NCBI GenBank assembly: GCA_015179025.1
Contig: WHUX01000102.1
Coordinates: 124,001 to 188,000, forward strand
DNA: 64,000 nucleotides
Direction of reading: 5' to 3'
Source of the DNA: Terfezia claveryi
Taxonomy: Eukaryota > Ascomycota > Pezizomycetes > Pezizales > Pezizaceae
Shown piece by piece: positions 21,908-34,063 of the stretch (position 1 is its first letter; the number at the start of each line of letters is the position of its first letter). The notes beneath the pieces are model-generated. The model was given only the letters and a program-made list of their open reading frames with translations. It was not told where the DNA came from and did no database searches. The translations under genes and the position numbers were made by a program.

Positions 21908-22628
21908 TGTAATAGAGAACATTGTTTCATTACTTATATAATTAATAATATACTTTTGTATTTGCTATATTATTACTATATTATGTAACTAAGCCTCTTG
22001 GTTGAAGGACTAGCCTTCTACTACCTCCTACTACTTTATAAGTATCCACAGCACATAGAAATTGCTATGGGAAGTTCTATGGCACTTGCCATATGAAGAC
22101 ACCTTCATTATAGATGCATGACCTCTGTTTAAAGGTGTATGACTTATTACTATGGCCACAGGACCATTGTTTAAGGCATGTGACTCATTACTATGGCACA
22201 TAACCATTGTTTAAGGCATGTGACTCATTACTATAGCTATATGACCCCTTTTGTACAGTGCACCACCTTCTAGTATGCCACCCTTTATTGTATTTATTTT
22301 TTTAGTTATCAGATCTCAGAGAAGTATAAATAGGCCATGGGATTTCCTTAGAATACAAAAAAGAAAGAAAGTAAGCAATAAGAAGCTCATAGTAGCAAGC
22401 AAGCCTATATTCTAATCAAATCAAGATCATATACCTTAGATAGTATAAATCATATAAGATAGATTACCCCAGTTAATTACTGTGCACTCCGGAAATGTCC
22501 CACATAGTAATCTCCCTACCCTTCTGAGGTCTTACCTCAGCAGAACTGAAATACACAAATGTTTGTGCCTACGAATATAGATTTTATAAATGGTACTGAA
22601 TAAATACTGTCTAGTACCATTCCTTATA
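21908..22628 (+). repeat. Gypsy-D 5' LTR
   Basis: Matches 30234-30956 along its full length. Contains three or four short repeats of CATGTGACTCATTACTATGG. A TATA-like GAAGTATAAATAGGCC stands near 22322-22337. The last bases TTATA differ from the TTACA of the other LTR by one C-to-T change. Confidence 0.9.
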
Positions 22629-22899
22629 TTTTTTTTAACTTACTTACTAATCTTTACTCTTAAATCCAAGGCCTAATTAACCTTTAGATACCTTTATTAC
22701 ACTCATGCAAGTATATATAATTCAACACACAAGTGTATATATAAAATCGATATTATTATTCAACTAGCTAGCCAACAAAAAATCCAACAAATAAGATATC
22801 AGACTCTTAACTGCAGTATATTAACAAAAAACTTAGAAGCAAGCTAAGCAGAGATCTAACTGGCAGTAGTATCCTATATTAAACAATCTCACTCTCATT

Positions 22900-25310
22900 A
22901 CAATACTTTTCCCAATAAGATTGACAACTCATCTTGCACTCCTGGCAACCGCCATTACATCTGTACCTGTAAATCTAGTACACTATTGAAAAACCGGCCC
23001 CCAAGTCCTAGGAATAATTGGTCTAAACAACCAAGTATCATAATCCCAAGGCTCAAATCTCGCTGCTCCACTGCAGCCATTTTCTCTAGAAAAGAATTAC
23101 CTCCATCAGAACCTTCTATAGGCCTATACATCTCTACCAATACCTCTGCACCCCCAATGTCTACCTCAACACACTAATCAGAAAAGTGACACTCTTGCCA
23201 AAAGAACTAGAACTAGATTCTAAACCAGTAGATGAAGAAAAACTAGGACTATAAGAAACATAAGGATCCTAACATCTAGCCTCACTAGCTGCATAAGCCA
23301 CCAAGCCAACAGAACCATCAGTCGAATAGAGATCATAAGGATTATTAGCCACTACACCATTAGCACAACAAGGTGCCAAAAAAGAAAATTAACTTGACAA
23401 TTGTATCATATAACCAGCTGCATTTGGTTGTAGACAGATGATGAAATCAGACATAATGGTATCTGAACTTACTAAGAAGACTAAGAGGTCAAGATGGTTA
23501 ACTATGTTACCTGAAGATATTAAGAAATTAGTAGAAGAAACTTCCAGAAAGACCAGATTTGTAGTTCCTAATACTGAATGGGAAATAAATCTACCTATGG
23601 ATATAGAAATAGAAGGATTAGGTGGAGCAGAAACCAAACTATATTTTAGTATAGCATTGCCTCTCACATTGGAAGAATTTTAGGACAGACATTTTCCTAC
23701 AATTGAGGAAATTTTGAAATATACTCACTCAATAGGACATGCCCAATAGTATTATCTTGAAGATACTTAACTTTTAATAGAAGATATAGTAAAACAATAT
23801 TTATAGCTAACACCTTACCTATTCAAAGAAAAAGACTTAGAAATAAATGTATTTTTAAGTAAGGAATTAAAGAAACCTATTATTCCACTTTTAAGGAAAC
23901 CGAATTGGGTAATAAATAACTGACAAGAAATAATGGTATTTATAATGAGTAGTAGTCATCTAGAAGAATCAGCATATACTGCAGAGAATTTTTTCGACCT
24001 TAGCAAAGAACTTCTAGTAGCGTTCCTAAGAACACTAAAAGATTAATCGAAAGGCAAAGGTTGAGCACCTGAGACACCAGAAAGAAGGACTGGGTCAGCC
24101 AAAGAACTAGACGACAAAGACCAACCACTAAAAGATATAGAATTACTAGAAGATGATGATAATCTAGACACAGGACTAGACTAGCAGAAGCAGAAAACTT
24201 AAGGACTCAGGAGAACGAGACCCCGATGATAGTGGAGATAATACCCTGCCTCTGATAAGGTATTATTAGTTGCAAGTCAAACTCTTAAAAGAAAACCCAA
24301 ACAAAGAAAATCAGTTGAATACCAGTAATGGGAATCTGCAATAGGAATGGTTACAAGGAGTAACTATGAAGCAACAAATGCTTTAAAAGGAATAAAGATT
24401 GATCTACCAGAAAAAATAAGAAAAGAAGACAAAAAATAGCAAGACTTACAATATTTTGCCTCTTAGGCCACAGTAATGCAACATTGGTTTGTTATTAAAG
24501 GAATAGATTTGAAAGGAGCTTCAGCTTAGGAAATTGTTGGATTCAGAATAAAAGGAAGTGCACTCACTACTTATAATCAATTCCTAAGAGAGAAAGGAAA
24601 GAATGCGACATTCTTTAGATTCATACTAGTACTAAGAGATTTTCTGATACTCTTGACTAGTAAGGACATTTTGTGGAAATGATGGGAGACAGCCATACTA
24701 TACAAGGATGAATATCACATGGGAATTAAACAGTTTACCAATTAGCTAACTGAAATGCAAATCAAATTAATAGACTAAGATAGTAAATAGTCAATATCAC
24801 AGGAAGTAAAAAGAAGAAAGTTTCTTAATCACCTACTACCATATATGTCAGCTACATTAATTCCTTTAATAAAAGAAAAATGGTCATATGATCAGCTTAT
24901 GTATCAAGCGGAGTCATATGAGGCTTCAAAGAGGAATATTATCCCATCATCAACACTAAATACATCCTAATGAAAACACTCTCGGAATGAAAATCAGAGT
25001 CATGGTCCAAGCAGGGACCAGAATCAATGACCAAAAACAGGATTTAATTCTAGCAGCAATCCCAACACTAAACCCAATATAGAAAAATGGAAGGACTCAG
25101 ATTGGGACACTATCACAAAAAAATTGGATTAGAAGAAGAAGATGCAATTAATTAGAGACAAGAAATGTCTATGGTGTTAGAACCCTGGACACTCCTATGA
25201 GAACTGTAGGAAATGACAAAATAAGGTACCTATATGTACAGCTGTACAGGATTTAGCTATACTGATACCTACTAAAGATAAAAACAATAAGGACAAAATC
25301 AAAGAATGAC
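22900..25310 (+). pseudogene. Gypsy-D gag remnant with zinc knuckle
   Basis: Longest open part is 23438-23683 (TKKTKRSRWLTMLPEDIKKL). Downstream translation, ignoring stops, includes WFVIKGIDLKGAS and FNPLLPYMSATL-like gag segments, and ends in a zinc knuckle C-L-W-C, a TAG, then NPGHSYENC near 25165-25210. Most stops are TAG or TGA where Gln, Arg or Trp fits. The start is not determinable; 22900 is approximate. Confidence 0.7.
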
Positions 25311-25319
25311 CCTTAAAAA

Positions 25320-28300
25320 CACAGGTACCTGATTTTAGCAAGGTATTTGTTAGGGCTAACGAACACCCTGTACTAGTTTTAACTGATTTCCAAACAAAGG
25401 GAGGAGACTTAATTAATTCTCAATTTGTATACCTATACAAAATACCAACTAAAAGTATCGAGAAGAAATCATTAAGCACTGTAATTAAAGGCTCAAAAGG
25501 AATGATAGACAAAGCTTGTACTATTAAACTTGATTGAATAGGTAATATAGAAGAATGAACATTTTATATAGTTCATTTGACTAGATGGGACATAATACTA
25601 GAAGAACCTGCTCTCAGCAAAGTGTGAGCAATAATTTCTGTCTATTAGGAACCAGTTACTATCCAACCAGAAAACATTCCATGATTCCAGCTAAGTGTAT
25701 GGAAGGGATCTAGAACCATGGCGAATGGTATAAGATCCGTGTATATACAGGTCAACTGTGAATTAATTACAGATTATAGTGAACTAGATAATTGAGAAAA
25801 TATTAGTGACACAGAAGAAACTGATTCAGAAAGAGAACTCATGACAGCTGTTTCTATAGTACAGAAATAATTCAACCCTGTAATGGAGTTTCCCTTATTA
25901 TTTCCCAAGACAATTTCATAGGAATTACCCTTACTAAGAAAAATTAATCACTCTATTAAATAGAAAGTAGGAGCTACTTGGATAGTAAAATAGGGACCCT
26001 CAGGACATCGATTTAGACAACAAATCCATAACAAATTAGTCAAAGAAGAAGCATCAGTTCATATATATAGAGTAGAAAATAATATAGATGCTATAGTTAT
26101 ATTCACTATTCCTAAACGAGATAAACTAAAAGAAGTTAGATACGTCAATGACTATCAAAACTGCAATTTAGCTGTCGAACCAGACTATACCCCATTACCA
26201 GATATTAATGAAGTAATTGAACTAGTAGTAGAAAATCTCATTTGGACTAAGCTTGACTTAGTTGATGGATTTTTCAATATTAGGAATAATAAATAATCTG
26301 AGCAACACTTTACCTTTTTATGTTATATGAGATATTTCAGAAGTAGAGTTATACAACAAGGGGATTGTAACACACCTGCTACCATAGTTCGTATTATGCA
26401 TGAAATTTTTAAGGTCATGGTCTATAAAAATTTAATCATCTATATTGATGATATTATTATATTCTCTAAAATATATGAAGAACATGTAGAATTATTGAAA
26501 AAAGTACTTCAATATCTATAGGACGAGAAATTCTATCTCAGAAAGAGCAAATGCAAGTTCTTTACTCTAAGATTAGAAATCTTAAGACATGTTTTGATAT
26601 TAGATGTATTACATATAGACTCAAAGAAGAGGAGTTCTATATTAATATTTCCAACTCCTACTAGAAAAAAAGATCTTAAAGGATTCCTTGGAATTGTTAA
26701 TTATCTCAGCAGATTTATTCCTGACTTGGTGTCATATGCAAGCACCCTGTCAGAACTGCAAGAAGAAACAAAAAATGGGAATGGACAGATATTTATAATA
26801 CAGAGTTTGAAAAACTTAAGGAACTCATGAATTCTTTACATGTTTTAAAACTCTGGAATAATGAGTCTACTAAACCCAAATATTTAGTCTGTAATACTAG
26901 TGATATAGGACTAGAATCATAGATAGGTCAAGGACCATTGACATGCATCAGACTATCATACTTCCACTCTAGAAAATTTAATCCAATACAATTTAATTAT
27001 CCTACCTTTGAAAAAGAATTATTAGCAATTATTGACTGATTGAAATTTTTTGAAGCACAATTAAGAGGTTACAAGTTCACTATCCTTACAGACCATAAAC
27101 CATTAGTAACCTTGCATACTCAAACACCTACAAGGCAAAAATTGAGGGTATGGCAAGATTACCTAATGAAATTTGATATAGACATACAGTATACTGCAGG
27201 AAAGGAAAATTTGATAGTAGATGCTCTATCAAGAAAGTATAAATACCTAGACACTCCCATTACCGAGGATGATTATATTTCCAATAGCATTGATCCTCCT
27301 AACTACAGCTACAACTGCAATATCTCTACCAACACTTTAAGAACTTTCTACCTACCATAAACCTCCACTTAGAACAATATAGTTTCTCGCAGAGCTATCA
27401 AATTCAAGCATGTCGACCACGACTTCAACAAATATCATGGAAGAGCCAAAGAACTTGGACGCTATATCTTCTGTCCATACTTCGAGGGCATCTCAGATAA
27501 AGTAAGCGAATATAATATAATAAAGGAAAAAGAATCCTCAGACAATGAGACTCTATCTACCATACTAGAAGAAGTTTTCAGTGGGTATGATTATGTATCT
27601 AATATAAACAACAACAAACCTTTAACAGTTTTGGACTAAGATATAGGCCTCCATCTTCTGAAAATTCAACAAAAATCCCTTGCTTCCGAAGAAGTGAAGG
27701 AAATTGCTATCAACCTAGCTCAAGACAATTAGCAACAACACAAAAGGATGTACTAGTTCTTTTGCCGAGATTTTTACTGTCCAGCTCATGGCAGCTCCCA
27801 CGCCATGAATAACCATATATTCACTGTTGAAACATGTGCAATTTGCAATTATCATAGACATAGCAGTTTGAACTGTGACCTGTCAGCCTCAGTTCTTAAG
27901 AAGGAGAAGAAATTCCTTACGACTTCTATTGTGTATCTCGTATCCGCAAATAAGTCTCAAAAGGAACTAGCACCTGTACAACAAATGCCAGCTTATCCAC
28001 CTCTACAAGCTCTCAGCTATAATGAGGCTATCCAAGAAATTAGAAAATAGACAAAAAGATAGATTACAACAAACCAATATACTATACTCTCCAACCTAGT
28101 ATTTAGTTCTGTAACCCTACCAAACAAATGAGTACCGACAAATAGAACAGGAGATTATAATTACTTCTGTTGCCTTCAACAACCATGGAATACACCTCAA
28201 CAACCAGCTGCAACTATTAGCAGCAGTAATACAATTCTAATCAACACCACTACCGTCACCACTTATTCCAAAAAGTGAGTAGCTATTAACGAAGATTCAG

Positions 28301-29990
28301 CACCCTCTTTTATTCAAGACACCAAGACCTCCAGACAGTGTTGTAATTTCTGTAAGTTATAATGAATAATGCTTCCACATGCAAGGTAAAGAAACCTACT
28401 ATCAATAACTTCAATCTAAGGATTGAACCGACCTTCAACAAGCTTATTGAAGAGAAATATATTAGCAACAGATGGGAAGATAATAAGAACTACTTTATTA
28501 CACATGAGCTAGACCAAGGTACAGGTATGAAAGCGCATATTAATTGTCTTTAAGAGTATGTCCTATCTGGAAGAACTACTATGATACCTTTGTGAACATA
28601 AGGATCATAAGGGAAAGGATGGATTTTTGTATATCAAGAACTGACAAGGACAATGGAGATTAGTCTTGTCCTTTACTTTGATATTGAAGGTAAGAACTAT
28701 TTCGAATTAGTTATTAAAGATGTATATGAAGGAACTGCTCATAGTAGTATTGAAAAAATGATGAAATATCTTACTGACCAATATGATTGCCAGTCCTTTA
28801 CAGAACCAACTAAGGACTACATCAGAAGTTATAATACTTGTCAATGGACAAAGTATTTCAACAAGGCACCACTTGGACTCATAACTCCATTACATATACC
28901 AAGCAGGCCATGGACAGACATATCGATAGATTTTCTTAAATTAGCACCTGTATTTACTAAGTATTCAATTTTGTACCCAAATATTCGTTAGAGAAGATTA
29001 TGTAGTTAGTATTTCTCGATTTTGGACAATTGTCGATATACAATCAGGATTCAAGTTTCTTATTCCTGTCTCAGATAATTTCACAGCAGAACAATATACT
29101 GCTACTTTTGATACTCATATAGTTCTGACTATAGTATACCCTTTTTGTATTGTTTTTAACCATGACACTCTTTTATGTCAATACACTATCAAGATTGGGC
29201 TAGGAATAAAGAATCAAGTTGGAACCATCTACTGCATATTATCTACATGCAGATGGACTGTTGGAAATTTTGGATAAAGAAATTCTACAAGTAGCAAAAG
29301 CCTGTAAAATTAAAGGATTTGATTAGCTACAGAAACTACCAGAGATATAGTTGAAACTTAACTCTAAGTATAATGCTGCTAGATAGAATAGCTCCTTTTC
29401 CATACTATTTGGATTTAATGTAAATCTGGGCATATCAATACATCTATACTCTATTAATACATATATAATAGCAATTGAATGTCATATAGTAACATCTAAA
29501 ATCCTATATGACACTAAGAGGACTCAAGCATCTCAAGTGAACAAATGACTACCCAATACAGCTAAATTTTCAGTTAGACAATAAGTTATGCTTTCATCAG
29601 AAAATATCAACCTATTGAATATCTCACCCAAACTTAAACCAAAATGGCTAGGCCCATTTTCCATTATTTCTAGTAATTGGAAACACAATAACTATAGCCT
29701 AGACCTATTTAGGCAACCTGACCTCCACTTCATATATAATACTTTTCATATCAGCAAACTCAAACTCTACTATAAAATCAATCCTACCCAGTTCCCTCAT
29801 AGATAATCTTAGTAACTAAGACTAATTCAAGATAATTATTATGAAGTTGAAAAGGTATTAGAATTCAGAACAGCTCCTCAAACTGAAGAAAGACAATATA
29901 AGATTAGATGGCTAGGATACTCTCCTAAACATAATTCCTGGGTAAACACCAAGGATATCATTATTGAAATTCTTCAAGACTTCTAGATGA
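25320..29990 (+). pseudogene. Gypsy-D pol remnant with C-terminal chromodomain
   Basis: RT: VRYVNDYQNCNLAVEPDYTP-like block near 26140-26200 and YIDDIIIFS at 26441-26467. RNase H: TILTDHKPLVTLHTQ near 27080-27120 and IVDALSRKY near 27213-27240. Integrase: HSSIEKMMKYL and CQW near 28740-28850, core RPWTDISIDFLKL near 28905-28945. Then KPKWLGPFSII near 29637 and a chromodomain (VEKVLEFRTAP, YKIRWLGYSPKHNSWV) at 29845-29945, which would target integration to marked chromatin. Stops at Gln/Arg/Trp sites and at least two frame changes make it inactive. Confidence 0.85.
27361..28358 (+). other. extra segment between RNase H and integrase in Gypsy-D
   Basis: The RNase H frame runs on for about 330 codons before integrase, broken only by TAA/TAG/TGA codons at likely Gln/Arg sites. 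Visible features: HVDHDFNKYHGRAKELGRY near 27400-27460, CAICNYHRHSSLNC near 27835-27876 (a possible zinc-binding cluster), a Thr/Ser-rich tail and CCNFCK near 28334-28351. I recognise no family. It may be a lineage-specific domain of this pol, or captured sequence. Confidence 0.5.
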
Positions 29991-30233
29991 CTGGAAGTAT
30001 GGAAGATACATTCAAGAGATATTGAAGAACCAAAGGAAAACAAGGACCATAAACCAGAGATGATACTCGAGCTTTCATTCAATAAGAATAAGATAGAGTC
30101 ATGAATTAAGGAGACACTAAGGATATTCATGTTAATGCTAATGTATTAACAATCCATCAAATCTTAGGATGTATGGAAACCAATATAGCAGAGCGAGAGA
30201 AGTAAGAATAGGAAATCCTTCTATGTGGGCAAG

Positions 30234-30956
30234 TGTAATGGAGAACATTGTTTCCTTGCTTATATAATTGATTATATTCTTTTGTATTTCCTATATTACT
30301 ACTACATTATATAACTAAGCCTCTCGGTTGAAGGACTAGCTTTCTACTACCTCCTACTGCTTTATAAGTATCCACAGCATGCAGAAATTGCTATGGGAAG
30401 TTCTATGGCACTTGCCATATAAAGACACCCTCATTATTAGTGCGTAACCTCTATTTAAAGGCATGTGAATCATTACTATGGCCATATGACCATTATTTAA
30501 GGTGTGTGACTTATTACTATAGCTACATGACCATTATTTAAGGTATGTGACTCATTACTATAGCTACATGACCCCTTTTGTATAGCACACTACCTTCTGG
30601 TATGCCACCCTTTATTGTATTTATTTCTTTAGTCATCAGATCTTAGAGGAGTATAAATAGGCCACTGGATTGCCACTACAATCCAAAAAAGAAAGAAAGT
30701 AAGTAATAAGAAGCTCACAGCAGTAAGCAAGCCTATATTCCGATCAGATCAAGATCATATAGCTTAGATAGCACAAATTATATAAGATAGATTACACCAG
30801 TTAATTACTGTTCCCTCTAGGAACATCCCACATAGTAATCTCCCTACCCTTCTGAGGTCTTACCTCAACAGAACCGAAATACACAAATGTCTATACCTAT
30901 AGATATAGATTGTATAAACGGTACCAAATGAATACTGTCTAGTATCATTCATTACA
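30234..30956 (+). repeat. Gypsy-D 3' LTR
   Basis: Pairs with 21908-22628. Starts TGTAATGGAG, ends CATTACA, and is followed by GGTGC, the same five bases that precede the 5' LTR. Confidence 0.9.
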
Positions 30957-31108
30957 GGTGCAGCTTCAGAAGCTAGAGGTTGTAGTTGCGAGAGTACAAT
31001 AGTTTCAAGGATTTCTTCTTCCCTATTAGGTTGATTTTAGTGAACTCTTGAATGGGTTTGTAGTTGCCTTAATAGTCCTGCTTCAGAAGACATGTTGTGC
31101 TTGTTCAT
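30957..31108 (-). pseudogene. Copia-B gag start, cut off by Gypsy-D
   Basis: Begins MNKHNMSSEAGLLRQLQ at 31108 (a second Met at 31093) and runs to SQLQPLASEAA at the Gypsy-D boundary; the same frame resumes at 21907 with PQVQLALVLTTKA if one GGTGC copy is removed. One TAA replaces Gln. This identifies the 5' end of the Copia element and its direction. Confidence 0.72.
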
Positions 31109-31139
31109 AGAGAGTCAAAGTATAGAGGGCTCAGAACCT

Positions 31140-31292
31140 TTAAGAGATAAAGGAGGGAGGTATAGGCAGCAGTGAGATCCAAAAGTTCACTGAAGGATAA
31201 TATGAATGAGTGAAGTAAGATTGTCACGTAGAGAAGAGTATATAGAAGTGAAGAGATGTATTGTCATGTGATTGTTATATATCTATCCAACA
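31140..31292 (-). repeat. possible Copia-B LTR
   Basis: On the minus strand a sequence starting TGTTGGATAGATATATAACA at 31292 leads to AGGTTCTGAGCCC near 31140, which resembles the Copia primer-binding site complementary to initiator tRNA. Short LTRs starting TGTTGG are usual for Copia. The partner LTR was not found, so this is tentative. Confidence 0.35.
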
Positions 31293-31369
31293 GGAAACGA
31301 ACGAGATATATATACATAAATGAACGTACATAAGAAAGCGAAGAAGAAGAAGGACATATAAGTAGAACG

Positions 31370-31612
31370 CAATGCCTGTGAAAGCCGAAGCACGTAATGC
31401 CTGTGAAGGCCGATGCTTGCCATATTATCTGCAGGCCAGAGCACGCAATGCCTGTGAAGGCCGAATCACGCAATGCCTGAGAAGGCCGTTGCTTGCCATA
31501 AGATCTGCAGGTCGAAGGTTGCTGCCGTTGCTTGCCTTAAGATCTGCAGGCCGAAGGTTGCTGCCGTTGCTTGCCTTAAGATCTGCAGACCGAAGGTCGC
31601 TGTGTGTGGAAT
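31370..31612 (+). repeat. 39-bp tandem repeat
   Basis: Units read GTTGCTTGCCTTAAGATCTG then CAGGCCGAAGGTTGCTGCC; three good copies at 31486-31600 and several broken ones before them containing AATGCCTGTGAAGGCCGA. The small frames across it are artefacts. 31613-32140 beyond it shows no gene. Confidence 0.75.
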
Positions 31613-32144
31613 AGCAAGGCATGGGCGGAATGAATGAATGTACGGCATTCAATCACTAACACCACCGACTCGGGTCTGAACCCAAATGTGAAACTGAGAC
31701 CGCTACCTCCGGCCTCTTCAGACGTCTCTCAAAATCATATACCTCCATGGGCAGCTACTGTCCACGAACCTTCATTCTCAACCCGGCTCGCGAAAATTAC
31801 AAGAATGAGAAGATAACTGCTCCGTACTGTGAAGGTCATGGAAAATGAGAAAGACGCAGAAATATGAAAGATACGGTATAATCAGACATGGAAATAGGAC
31901 AGAATCAATTTCAACTCTCATGGCCCACCAAGGTAAAGTTCGCAGCGAAATCGGTCGATACATAAGTATGTAGGACTGCAATAATGTTTCAACCATAGCG
32001 AGATGCGGTGATTTCATCTCAATTTGTGTAGTTTCCTCCTCTTGTGTTGGTAGGCGTGGTTGGTTATGTCGGAAATAGAGCGATTGTAGTTGTAAATTTT
32101 GCTGCTTCTTCACAACAATACAAGTCAACGAAACTCTGGAACTG

Positions 32145-33377
32145 CGATCGGGATGAGAGCACACTGCCAGGCTTCCGATATGTGGACGCATAGCTGACCT
32201 AGGTCATTGGGTTCTTGAAACGAGCGAGTATGTGCAGTTGATAAAGGTGAGAGCATTGCCAGGCCTGCGATATGTGCACGCACAGCTAACCTAGCTCATA
32301 GGTTTTTTTAGAAGAGTGAGCAACTTCAGTTAAGGTGGGTGAGAGCATTGCCAGGCCTCCGAGATGTGCAAGCATAGCTGACAGGTCTGACCGGATAATC
32401 GAGGTGATTCGGCAAATATCAGGACTGCGATGCCTCCAGTGTCGCCAATGACAGGCCTCCGAAGTCGCTAATGGCAGGCCCCCGAATTCCGCCATGGCAG
32501 GCCTCCGAATTACCCAATGCCAGGCCTCCGAAGTCTCCAATACCATCCCTCTGATGTCCCCAATGCATTCCTCCATGTCCAGAATACCAGCCCTCCGAAT
32601 GCCCCAGTGCCAGGCCTCCGAAATCACAAATGCCAGGCCTCCGAAGTCCGCAATGCCATTCCTCCGAAGTCCCCAATGCCAGGCCCCCGAAGTTTCCAAT
32701 GCCCGGCCTCCGAAGTCCCCAATGCCAGTCCCCCATGTCAGGCCTGTGCAAACTGCAGGGATAAGCTTGAAGTGGAGTCGAAGATCCCTCCGAAGTCCTT
32801 AATACCATGCCGCCGAAGTTCCCAATGTCATGGCTACGATGTCCCCAATGCCAGGCCTCCGAATTCACCAATGTCAGGCCTCTCAAGTCCCTATGCCAGG
32901 CCGAGTAAGTTCAGTTGATATCCGTGAGAACATTGCCAGGCCTCCCATGTGTGCAAGCATTGCTAACCAGTCTTACAGGATTATCCAGGTGATTACGAAA
33001 GTTCGGTTGTGCATCGCCGTGCTTGCGTTATGAGCACATCGATGCCTGCGACATGAGCAATGCCGTGCATCAGATATCAACATCACCATCCTTCAATATA
33101 CTCCCTGGCTCATGATCAGCCGGAGCAAAGCAAGTCTAGGACATCGTGTTGGTACCATTGTTCGTGGCTCTACGTCAGGGGCAGTTGCTTTGGGCTGTGG
33201 TTGACAAGATGGGAAGGCGGATGGGATGAGCGTTAATGTACATAACGATTTCTGAATACAATTGACATTTATTATCCTTGTTTACAGATGCACTCTCAAC
33301 TATGTATACGCTTGATTGCACAGGGTAGGGCTGCATAGCTAAAGACTCATCCGTTCCAGACAGAATAACTAAGGCAT
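32145..33377 (-). repeat. diverged relative of the FB1 right arm
   Basis: Same order and orientation as 7965-8960: GATGAGAGCACACTGCCAGG start, a degenerate 23-bp-like array at 32420-32900 (unit like CAGGCCTCCGAAGTCCCCAATG), then a tail at 33150-33377 matching 8710-8960 (for example ACAATTGACATTTATTATCC and AACTAAGGCATGGGG). No mirror arm is seen, so it is a single arm. It ends about 40 bp before the CACTG terminus at 33419. Confidence 0.75.
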
Positions 33378-33629
33378 GGGGCAACCCATAACGCGTGTAG
33401 TTGAGCTCGCCAAGCGTACACTGTGGTTCATTTGGTCAGGTCTCAAGAGTGAGACCAAAAGAGGTTTCGCATCAACAATTGTATGGGAAACCTCCAAAGG
33501 TCTACTCGGAAACTTTTGGTGGTTTCAGATAAACCTTTTGAGGTTTCGAACAAAACTTTGTTTAGGTTTCGCGTATTATGGTCTCTGTCCTATGGAAACT
33601 TTACATAGGTCTCACTAGTGAAGTCACTG

Positions 33630-34015
33630 CTAGGGCTCGTGACAGAAGCCAATGCAAAATCTCATGTAAATTCACTGCACGGAAACCTGGCAAAGGACTC
33701 GAATAGAAGCCAATGTAATATCTCATGTAAATTCACTCCAGGGAAACCTGGCAAAGGACTCGAATAGAAGCCATATAAATTTCTCATGTGAATTTAAATT
33801 TAACCCTATGGAAACCTAGCAAAAGACTCGAATAGAAGCCATATAAATATCTCGTGTGAATTTAAATTTAACCCTATAGAAACCTAGCAAAAGACTCCAA
33901 TAGAAGCAAAAAAAAGGTCTCCAAGCAAATTCAAATTTAACCCTACAGAAACCTAGCAAAAGACTCCAATAGAAGCAAAAAAAAGGTCTCAAAGCAAATT
34001 CAAATCAAGAAATAT
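33630..34015 (+). repeat. subterminal 62-69-bp tandem repeat
   Basis: Six units starting GAAACCTGGCAAAGGACTCG or GAAACCTAGCAAAAGACTCC and continuing AATAGAAGCC, then a variable AT-rich part. They lie just inside the left CACTG end, where CACTA elements carry transposase-binding repeats. 33424-33629 has related GGTCTC and GGTTTCG words. Confidence 0.8.
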
Positions 34016-34063
34016 ACAAATAACAATGCTGCGACAATCTTATTGACCTTTAGTAGACCTGGC

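Larger units (their letters stand above)
21908..30956 (+). mobile_element. Gypsy-D: decayed full-length Ty3/Gypsy retrotransposon
   Basis: Two LTRs of 721 and 723 bp beginning TGTAAT and ending TTATA / TTACA, flanked by the 5-bp target duplication GGTGC (21903-21907 and 30957-30961). Interior carries gag, RT, RNase H, an unusual extra segment, integrase and a chromodomain, all broken by stops. It inserted into the Copia-B gag. Both LTRs differ at many sites, with C/T and A/G differences common, so it is old relative to the elements at 36-49 kb. Confidence 0.92.
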
